NCBI GenBank assembly: GCA_013695175.1
Contig: JACDAZ010000094.1
Location: forward strand, 1 to 6,924
Origin: Flavisolibacter sp.
GTDB lineage: Bacteria; Bacteroidota; Bacteroidia; Chitinophagales; Chitinophagaceae
Length of the DNA: 6,924 nt
Direction: 5' to 3'
Numbering within the stretch: position 1 is the stretch's first letter; every line of letters begins with the position of its first letter. Below are positions 1 to 5,222 of this stretch, one piece after another. The translations under genes were made by a program, and so were the position numbers. Below the pieces are notes generated by a model. The model was given only the letters and a program-made list of their open reading frames with translations. It was not told the origin of the DNA and searched no databases.

Positions 1-1397
1 TCTTTAATGCGAATGCGCAATATTTTACCACGCAGATCGGCTGAGTTACCGGAGGTGCGGCGGGCATCGTACTGTTCGAACCCCGGTCGACCATCAAGCG
101 GAGCAAAGCCATGATTTTTAGCTCCCGCAGGCTGATCGAAAGGCGTAGAATTATCTCCGGTAGACAAGTACAAAAGGCCATCGACACCAAAGGCAATAGA
201 ACCTCCGGTATGGCAGCAAATGTTGCGCTGCGAATAAAATTGGAGCACTACTTTTTCCGACGCCATATCAAGCGCACCATTTACATATTTAAACCGCGAC
301 AAACGATTGACCGAAGTATCGATCGGCGCATAAAATAAATAGACATAATTGTTTTTTTTAAATGCAGGATCAATTGCCAGTCCCATCAATCCTTCTTCTG
401 CATTTACATTGGGTACAGTAGTTTGATGATAAACATTTAAATAACCCACCTGCTCCACTTTCCTGGTTTCGTTGCTGTAGCGTACCACTTCGCCACGACG
501 TTGTGCAATTAATACATCCAGGTTAGGCAAAATGGCCATTTCCGTAGGCTCGTACAGCGTACCTTCAACCAATTTTGTTTTTACAAACCTGTCATTATCG
601 GGTACAGGAGGCGAAGTAGCTTTGCTATAATCCAATTCTTTATTCTCACCAATGGCATACTGTATACCACCTAACAGGTGTTGTAAAAATAATGGCTCGG
701 CGTACGATTCCTCGGTATGGCCCAGTGCGGTATAAAAAGCACGGCCACCATCGTAATTGTGGTACCAGGACATCGGATGATCTGAACCGTTAATGCCACC
801 TTTATAACTGCTTTCGTCAATCTTAAGCAGGACGGTTACTTCCTCATTCAGGTTTTTAAAATTGTACCATTCATCAAATCGTTTCCACTCCTTTGGTAAG
901 TTTTTGGTTGCTGCATGTTCCGCATTGGTTACGCGTAAAATGGCATTTTGCTCCTTGGGGTGTGATGCAAATTGCCCACCCACCAGCCGCGTATACCAAC
1001 CCCAGTCGTACTCCGTATCGGTAGCTGCATGAATGCCTGCAAAGCCACCGCCGGCTTGAATGTACCGCTCAAATGCCACTTCCTGCCGGTGATTTAATAC
1101 ATCACCAGTGGTGTTTAAAAAAATAACGGCTGCATATTGCTTAAGTGTATCTTCTGTAAAATATTCGGCATTGGTTGTAGTATCTACTTCAAACCCATTT
1201 TCGATACCCAACTTTTGAATGGATGCCACACCTTTGGGAATGGAACTGTGTACAAAGTCTGCAGTTTTGCTAAACACCAAAACTTTGGGTTGGCCACTGC
1301 GTTTTTTACTACAGGCTGAAAATGCGATGGCAAACATCAGGAACAAAGCAAACATCCATGGGGCGGAAATGCGTTTTTTAAAATACCTTGAATTCAT
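1..1397 (-). CDS. ThuA-like / PQQ-type sugar dehydrogenase fusion lipoprotein, 3' end missing
   Basis: The frame is open from an ATG at 1397 to the left edge: 465 codons and no stop, so the C-terminus is missing. Residues 1-29 form a lipoprotein signal: basic KKR, a hydrophobic stretch, then FSAC with Cys29 as the lipidated residue. Residues 37-250 are a ThuA-like domain (amidotransferase-like fold), with VLVFSKTADFVH, GGGFAGIHAATDT (116-128), DEWYNF, HPMSWYH (207-213) and GHTEESY. From about 275 a glucose/sorbosone dehydrogenase beta-propeller begins, with EEGLMGLAIDPAF, CCHTGGSIAF (394-403), LYLSTGD and LRGKILRI. His396 aligns with the catalytic base of soluble PQQ glucose dehydrogenase. 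The protein probably oxidises or processes sugars at the outer membrane or in the periplasm; the substrate is unknown. Family members often carry further C-terminal domains, which would lie outside this window. An in-frame TAA at 1431-1433 rules out a longer ATG start. GC content is higher than in the neighbours. Confidence 0.9.
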   Translation of the reverse strand, partial: MNSRYFKKRISAPWMFALFLMFAIAFSACSKKRSGQPKVLVFSKTADFVHSSIPKGVASIQKLGIENGFEVDTTTNAEYFTEDTLKQYAAVIFLNTTGDVLNHRQEVAFERYIQAGGGFAGIHAATDTEYDWGWYTRLVGGQFASHPKEQNAILRVTNAEHAATKNLPKEWKRFDEWYNFKNLNEEVTVLLKIDESSYKGGINGSDHPMSWYHNYDGGRAFYTALGHTEESYAEPLFLQHLLGGIQYAIGENKELDYSKATSPPVPDNDRFVKTKLVEGTLYEPTEMAILPNLDVLIAQRRGEVVRYSNETRKVEQVGYLNVYHQTTVPNVNAEEGLMGLAIDPAFKKNNYVYLFYAPIDTSVNRLSRFKYVNGALDMASEKVVLQFYSQRNICCHTGGSIAFGVDGLLYLSTGDNSTPFDQPAGAKNHGFAPLDGRPGFEQYDARRTSGNSADLRGKILRIRIK

Positions 1398-1475
1398 GAA
1401 AAGGGAAACAATGGTTATTAAAGGCAAAAATTAAGGAAAGAAATGCACACGCTGTTGGTTTTTTATGCCAAACAG

Positions 1476-1507
1476 AAAAAAGGGTTTGGAAAAATGTTTC
1501 AAAACCC
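1476..1507 (-). terminator. Rho-independent terminator, 260 nt beyond plsC
   Basis: Read on the minus strand, GGGTTTTGAAA and TTTCCAAACCC form a stem with one mismatch and a 4-nt loop (1493-1496), followed at once by six T (1481-1476). Ten of eleven positions pair but only four are G-C, so it is of moderate strength. It lies between plsC and the ThuA-GSDH gene and would separate their transcripts. Confidence 0.6.
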
Positions 1508-1585
1508 ATTTAACCAGTGTTCATTTTACAAAAACGTTACCGTAATTTTTAAGTGCAGTTGACGGCACATTACCTTGTTGACTGA

Positions 1586-1604
1586 TAACAATTGACGGTT
1601 GTTA
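1586..1604. repeat. Operator-like dyad TAACAA-N7-TTGTTA
   Basis: A perfect 6-bp inverted repeat flanks a 7-bp centre (TTGACGG). It lies about 190 bp upstream of the ThuA-GSDH start, and the TTGAC[GT]G word recurs at 1559 and 1578. It could be a regulator site or chance in AT-rich DNA; the distance and the terminator in between argue against direct control of the 1397 gene. Confidence 0.22.
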
Positions 1605-1765
1605 ATGAACTTGCTCTTTTTACTAAAACAAAATGGTTTGAATTCTTTTTTGATGATCAGGATTGAGAACGTACAAGAGTGCGACGCAAATGGTGCTAAA
1701 TAGCGTTACAAAAGCCGGAAACAAAAAATATTTTAAAACTCTTTGAAAAAAACATTAAAGGATTT

Positions 1766-2572
1766 TTAAACATTTTCGTTTTGAAGAAACTTTGTATAAT
1801 TGGGGTTTAGTCCACTTTGGTTTTTCCAGTGGTGCGCTCCCATCATCATATGCTTTTTACTTTGCTCAATAGCATCCATTATCTGTGCTAATATCTCTTC
1901 TGCAGGAGCATCATAATCGATTTTTAAGGGCTCTTTAAATGTTACGTAAAGCTGTACACCTTTCTTTTTAAACATTAAACCTTTTTTATTGAAAGCACGC
2001 CAGAATCCTTGTATCACTACCGGAATAACAACAGGTTGGGTATGTTTTATTATATATGCAGTTCCTTTTCTGCCGGGGGCATAAGGCTTGGTGGTTCCCT
2101 GGGGAAATGTAATGACCCATGCCCTGTTTAAAGCTCGTTCTATTTTTCTTGTATCGCTGGGATCAAGTCCTCTTCTTGCTTCATTACCATCTTTTTTCCA
2201 TGTTCTTCTTACAGTTAATGCACCCGCCATTGTAAACAACCTGGTAAGCCAGCTGCTCTTCATAGTTTCTTCAGCAGCAACATAATAAACACGTGTAAAT
2301 GGATTTAAAAGATAATAGGGTATGCCTAATTTGTTTTTTTTGCGCCATTTAACTGCACAAAAAATACGTAAGAAAGTAATTACATCTGCAAAATAGGTTT
2401 GGTGGTTACTTACAAATAAAACACGGCGGGAAGGAAGGTTTTCTATATGTTCTGTTCCGGAAATTTTTAGTTTGTTTACGATCATTAATCCAGGGTAAGA
2501 AAATACGCCTATTATAGCATATATAATTTTTCTGACCAGTGTAAATTCTGCAAGTTTTTTCCAAAAATTCAT
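1766..2572 (-). CDS. PlsC-like lysophospholipid acyltransferase
   Basis: A 268-aa protein of the 1-acyl-glycerol-3-phosphate acyltransferase family, which transfers an acyl chain to lysophosphatidic acid at the cytoplasmic membrane to make phosphatidic acid. Numbered from the ATG at 2572, a hydrophobic N-terminal segment (about 8-32) is followed by block I NHQTYFAD (His57, Asp63), a FPQGTTKP block (156-163), a GRKGTAYI stretch and VIPVVIQG (182-189). Order and length fit the family. Two motifs deviate: the His-Asp spacing is five residues rather than the canonical four, and the FPEGTR glutamate is glutamine. The rest looks intact, so I read this as a divergent subfamily; the exact acyl acceptor (lysophosphatidate, ornithine lipid or other) is open. 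A TTG two codons upstream could also start the frame; I prefer the ATG. The gene is monocistronic by appearance, downstream of the rpsA terminator. Confidence 0.85.
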   Translation of the reverse strand: MNFWKKLAEFTLVRKIIYAIIGVFSYPGLMIVNKLKISGTEHIENLPSRRVLFVSNHQTYFADVITFLRIFCAVKWRKKNKLGIPYYLLNPFTRVYYVAAEETMKSSWLTRLFTMAGALTVRRTWKKDGNEARRGLDPSDTRKIERALNRAWVITFPQGTTKPYAPGRKGTAYIIKHTQPVVIPVVIQGFWRAFNKKGLMFKKKGVQLYVTFKEPLKIDYDAPAEEILAQIMDAIEQSKKHMMMGAHHWKNQSGLNPNYTKFLQNENV

Positions 2573-2591
2573 CTGCAAGCAATTGGTAATT

Positions 2592-2599
2592 TAAAGGTA
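2592..2599 (-). promoter_or_regulatory. Possible -7 element for plsC
   Basis: The minus strand reads TACCTTTA, matching the Bacteroidota TAnnTTTG -7 consensus except at the last base. It lies 19 bp upstream of the ATG at 2572 and between that ATG and the rpsA terminator, where a plsC promoter is expected. The -33 region is only a T-run, so this is tentative. Confidence 0.3.
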
Positions 2600-2631
2600 A
2601 GGATTTACAATTCATAAAAATTTGTGCCAGT

Positions 2632-2659
2632 AAAAAGTCCCGCCTTTTGAGCGGGACTT
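2632..2659 (-). terminator. Rho-independent terminator of rpsA
   Basis: A perfect 9-bp inverted repeat AAGTCCCGC / GCGGGACTT (2635-2643 and 2651-2659) with a 7-nt loop. On the minus strand the stem runs into TTTTT (2636-2632). It begins 18 nt past the rpsA stop codon, with a GC-rich stem, so it is a strong terminator separating rpsA from plsC. Confidence 0.88.
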
Positions 2660-2677
2660 ACTTTATTTCTACATAAA

Positions 2678-4672
2678 TTATTGTGGCTGATCATCACCTT
2701 TTTTCTCTTCCTCCTGCTGTAGTCTCTCTTTAATCTGAGCAAGAGCACCTAAATCACCCAAAGTTGGTTTTTCAACCTTGCTTTGCAGGTTCTTAACTGC
2801 TTTCTTGGTTTTGTCAGATTCAACTTTAGCTTCTTTACGTGCAGCATCTTTCTCATTTACCTGAGCCTGTTCCCATATGCGGGCATGAGAAACAACTATA
2901 CGCTTTTCGTTCCTGTCAAATTCAATTACCATAAATTCAGCAGTTTCTTCAGCATTTACACTTTTACCATCTTCTTTTGCAAGGTGACGGTTAGGAGCAA
3001 ATCCTTCCAAACCATACGGTAATTGTACAATTGCGCCTTTATCATCTTTACGAAGAACGGTTCCTTCATGTACAGTTCCTACAGCAAATGTATCCTGCAA
3101 GCTGTTCCATGGATCTTCTTCAAGTTGCTTATGACCTAATTGTAATTTCCTGTTCTCTTTATCAATTCCTAATATGATTACATCAATGTTTTCACCCACT
3201 TTAGTGTACTCACTTGGATGGTTGAAACGTTTTAACCAGCTTAAATCAGAAATATGGATCATACCACCAATGCCGGCAGATAATTCAACAAACACCCCAT
3301 AAGGTGTAATGTTTTTCACTGCACCGCTATGACGGCTGCCTTCTGCAAATTTTGATTCAATATCACTCCATGGATCATCAGACATTTGTTTGATAGACAA
3401 ACTCATCTTCCTGCTTTCTTTATCAAGTGTTACCACTTTTGCTTCGTGCTCATCACCAAGCTTAAAGAATTCTTTTGCATTGATTGGAGTGTTAGCCCAT
3501 GTAATTTCAGATACGTGTACCAGTCCTTCAACACCCGGAAGTATTTCAAGGAATGCACCATAATCTTCAATATTTACAACCTTACCACTTACTATAGAAC
3601 CTTCTACAATTGTATCAGGCAATACATCCCATGGATGTGGAGTTAATTGTTTTAAACCAAGAGAGATACGTTTTTTCTCATCATCAAAATCCAATACAAC
3701 GACATTGATCTTTTGATCAAGCTTCAACACTTCTGATGGATGATTGATACGACCCCATGAAATATCTGTTATGTATAACAATCCGTCAAGTCCGCCAAGA
3801 TCCATGAACGCACCAAAGTCAGTAATGTTTTTAACTGTTCCTTCAAGTACCTGACCTTTTTCAAGCTTACCAATAATTTGTGCACGTTGTGCTTCTATAT
3901 CACTTTCAATAAGAGCCTTGTGAGATACAACCGCATTTTTAATGGCTTCATTGATCTTCACAACTTTAAACTCCATTGTTTTACCAACAAACTGGTCGTA
4001 ATCAGTTACAGGCTTCACATCAATTTGAGAACCGGGCAGGAAGGTTTCCATACCAAATACATCCACAATAAGTCCGCCTTTAGTTTTGCTGGTAACTGTA
4101 CCGGTAACAATTTCACCTGTTTTATGAATTTCAACAATGCGTTCCCAGGCACGTGTAACACGGGCTTGTTTACGACTTAAATTCAGGTTGCCGTCACGGT
4201 CTTCTTTTTCAACCACCATTACTTCCACTTCATCACCCACTTTCAAACCCTGGATGTCGCGGAATTCGTTTAATGAAACCAAACCATCAGATTTAAATCC
4301 AATGTTTAAAACAACATCAGTGTTGGTGATACCAACAACAGTTCCTTTAATCAGTTCACCATCGCTAAGTTGAACAAAAGTGTTTTCATACACTTTGTCA
4401 TACTTATCTTTTTCTTCCTGTGTGTAGCTGGCAACATTACGTTTGTCAATGCTCCAGTCAAAATCATCGTGTGCAGCAACTGTTTCTGCAACTGGTTCCT
4501 GTGCAATACCTTGTTCTACCGCAGGCTGGTTAGCTTGCGTTTCGGCAGGTTCATTTGTTGTCGCTGTAGATGTCTCGGCAGCTGTGTTTTCAGCAACCGG
4601 GGCATTCTCCTGGCCATCAGCGTTTTGATCTGCCTGTCCGGCAGACAGGTTAACAATTTGATTTTCTTCCAT
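2678..4672 (-). CDS. rpsA: 30S ribosomal protein S1
   Basis: A 664-aa S1 protein that binds mRNA on the small ribosomal subunit and helps load and unfold it at initiation. Six S1 (OB-fold) repeats are visible at about 103-169, 186-252, 273-341, 358-428, 444-514 and 531-597; the third to fifth have the best core motifs (ITDFGAFMDL, IEDYGAFLEI, ITPYGVFVEL). The linkers HPW (346-348), DPW (433-435) and DPW (520-522) are characteristic of S1. Residues 1-70 are an acidic Ala/Glu/Gln/Thr-rich, probably disordered extension, and 600-664 form a charged Lys/Glu-rich tail; both make it longer than the E. coli protein (557 aa). The ATG at 4672 has no Shine-Dalgarno before it. The gene has its own promoter and terminator, so it is probably monocistronic. 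Palindromes near its start could take part in autoregulation (inference). Confidence 0.97.
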   Translation of the reverse strand: MEENQIVNLSAGQADQNADGQENAPVAENTAAETSTATTNEPAETQANQPAVEQGIAQEPVAETVAAHDDFDWSIDKRNVASYTQEEKDKYDKVYENTFVQLSDGELIKGTVVGITNTDVVLNIGFKSDGLVSLNEFRDIQGLKVGDEVEVMVVEKEDRDGNLNLSRKQARVTRAWERIVEIHKTGEIVTGTVTSKTKGGLIVDVFGMETFLPGSQIDVKPVTDYDQFVGKTMEFKVVKINEAIKNAVVSHKALIESDIEAQRAQIIGKLEKGQVLEGTVKNITDFGAFMDLGGLDGLLYITDISWGRINHPSEVLKLDQKINVVVLDFDDEKKRISLGLKQLTPHPWDVLPDTIVEGSIVSGKVVNIEDYGAFLEILPGVEGLVHVSEITWANTPINAKEFFKLGDEHEAKVVTLDKESRKMSLSIKQMSDDPWSDIESKFAEGSRHSGAVKNITPYGVFVELSAGIGGMIHISDLSWLKRFNHPSEYTKVGENIDVIILGIDKENRKLQLGHKQLEEDPWNSLQDTFAVGTVHEGTVLRKDDKGAIVQLPYGLEGFAPNRHLAKEDGKSVNAEETAEFMVIEFDRNEKRIVVSHARIWEQAQVNEKDAARKEAKVESDKTKKAVKNLQSKVEKPTLGDLGALAQIKERLQQEEEKKGDDQPQ
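4629..4649 (-). repeat. Nested palindromes within the first codons of rpsA
   Basis: Two perfect 6-bp stems, each with a 5-nt loop, overlap here and exclude one another: CCTGTC/GACAGG (4633-4638 with 4644-4649) and TCTGCC/GGCAGA (4629-4634 with 4640-4645). They cover codons 8-15 of rpsA (LSAGQAD region). They may be a small dispersed palindrome that landed in the variable N-terminus, or an mRNA structure affecting translation of S1. Confidence 0.5.
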
Positions 4673-4701
4673 AAATAATCCCGGGTTTTTAATCGGGGGT
4701 G

Positions 4702-4709
4702 CAAAGATA
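4702..4709 (-). promoter_or_regulatory. rpsA promoter, -7 element TATCTTTG
   Basis: The minus strand reads TATCTTTG, an exact match to the Bacteroidota TAnnTTTG -7 consensus, 29 bp upstream of the rpsA ATG. Transcription would start near 4695, giving a short leader of about 23 nt. The -33 element is weak: a TTA sits about 20 bp further upstream where TTG would be expected. A 4-bp CCCG/CGGG hairpin (4680-4697) overlaps the expected start site and is probably only partly transcribed. Confidence 0.62.
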
Positions 4710-4790
4710 AGAATGTTTGTAGCTTAAGGTAACTGAAAAAGAGTTTTTTTGATTTTATTAAGCCAACTCTAAACCCCTGATTTAGCGATA

Positions 4791-4810
4791 GTTGCGACGC
4801 TCCGTTCAAC
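4791..4810. repeat. Intergenic hairpin GTTG-c-GAC / GTTCAAC
   Basis: GTTG (4791-4794) and GAC (4796-4798) pair with GTTCAAC (4804-4810), leaving one bulged C, one G-T wobble and a 5-nt loop. It is the centre of a GC-richer island between two divergent genes. No T-tract follows on either strand, so it is not a terminator. It may be part of a dispersed intergenic repeat or a protein site; function unknown. Confidence 0.3.
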
Positions 4811-4900
4811 ACCTGCAACACAGAATTGCTTTGACCCCGCTTTTCTTGTATCAAAGTAGGCACTGTATTAGCTCTTTAATATGTTCAAATAATTGTTTTT

Positions 4901-5179
4901 ATGGATAACAGAGAAAAAATGGAAATGATGGATAAATTCATCCGCGAGCTGGAAGATTTAACCAATTCTCAAACATCAGTTTTAAAAAAAATTGGACAAA
5001 TAGAAGCGGAAAACATCAACCTTGGTAATAAAGTTTTGGAAAAGAGATTACCTGACATTTATGAGCATGCAGAGCAAACGCTTACGGAAGCAACAACATT
5101 GCAAACAGAATTTACTGAGGCAAGAGACAAATTTGTGAAAGACAACAAACTTGATGTTGTAGAAGAACCGGCTGAATAA
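4901..5179 (+). CDS. Hypothetical 92-aa charged helical protein
   Basis: I do not recognise this protein. It is 92 aa, rich in Glu, Lys, Asp and Thr, with no Cys or Trp, no signal peptide and no membrane segment, so it is probably cytoplasmic. Two helices are suggested, about 8-49 and 53-80, separated by Pro51; the spacing of Leu/Ile/Val in both fits an amphipathic, coiled-coil-like hairpin. The tail (VVEEPAE) is acidic. The ATG at 4901 is the first start, though Met7, Met9 and Met10 follow closely; no Shine-Dalgarno precedes it, as is usual in this phylum. It is the only plus-strand gene here, divergent from rpsA and convergent with the flavoprotein gene, with its stop 7 bp before a shared hairpin. 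Even amino-acid composition and its own terminator support a real gene. Confidence 0.78.
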   Translation: MDNREKMEMMDKFIRELEDLTNSQTSVLKKIGQIEAENINLGNKVLEKRLPDIYEHAEQTLTEATTLQTEFTEARDKFVKDNKLDVVEEPAE

Positions 5180-5186
5180 TTTAATA

Positions 5187-5222
5187 AATCAATCTGCGAT
5201 TATTCTACATCGCAGATTGATT
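5187..5222. terminator. Bidirectional terminator hairpin between convergent genes
   Basis: A perfect 14-bp inverted repeat: AATCAATCTGCGAT (5187-5200) and ATCGCAGATTGATT (5209-5222), loop of 8 nt. It lies between the convergent 92-aa gene and flavoprotein gene, and the last codons and TAA (5202-5200) of the flavoprotein gene are inside it. T-tracts are poor on both sides, so it may act partly as a barrier or mRNA 3'-end stabiliser. Confidence 0.7.

Larger units (their letters stand above)
1398..1765. other. Gene-free region between plsC and the ThuA-GSDH gene
   Basis: This AT-rich stretch has no convincing gene on either strand. It holds a minus-strand terminator-like hairpin (1476-1507), a dyad TAACAATTGACGGTTGTTA (1586-1604), three TTGAC[GT]G words at 1559, 1578 and 1592, and a small palindrome TGCGACGCA (1680-1688). 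No exact TAnnTTTG promoter for the 1397 start is visible; the nearest match is TAATTTTTG, with one extra spacer base, read on the minus strand around 1425-1433. The part between plsC and the hairpin may be a long 3' UTR or a small RNA. Confidence 0.6.
4673..4900. promoter_or_regulatory. Divergent intergenic region between rpsA and the 92-aa gene
   Basis: These 228 bp must hold promoters for both flanking genes. The rpsA side has a clear -7 element (4702-4709). On the plus side I see no good TAnnTTTG match ahead of the ATG at 4901; a TTTG at 4830-4833 could be an upstream element. The centre (about 4770-4835) is more GC-rich than its surroundings and contains a hairpin (4791-4810). No gene is supported inside. 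Confidence 0.6.

Noticed and set aside
111..338. A 75-codon plus-strand frame near the left edge
   Set aside because: It is antisense to the GSDH domain of the lipoprotein gene, whose motifs are unambiguous.
1398..1765. tRNA or other known structured RNA
   Set aside because: No cloverleaf, CCA end or recognisable riboswitch core was found on either strand.
2570..2578. TTG at 2578 as the start of the acyltransferase
   Set aside because: An ATG two codons later (2572) is the more likely start and loses nothing of the conserved protein.
3878..4180. A 100-codon plus-strand frame inside rpsA
   Set aside because: Antisense shadow of conserved S1 repeats with no start signal and no recognisable domain.
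4370..4678. A 102-codon plus-strand frame with hydrophobic, Cys-rich content
   Set aside because: It is the antisense of the rpsA N-terminus; the Cys and Phe richness is the complement of Ala/Glu/Gln codons.
1680..4800. Shared 8-mer TGCGACGC in the two intergenic regions as evidence of a common repeat
   Set aside because: Eight bases without similar flanks is expected by chance often enough in 7 kb; kept only as a note.
4516..4863. A 115-codon open frame on the minus strand overlapping the rpsA start and leader
   Set aside because: It overlaps the well supported rpsA start in another frame, crosses the rpsA promoter, and encodes no recognisable protein.
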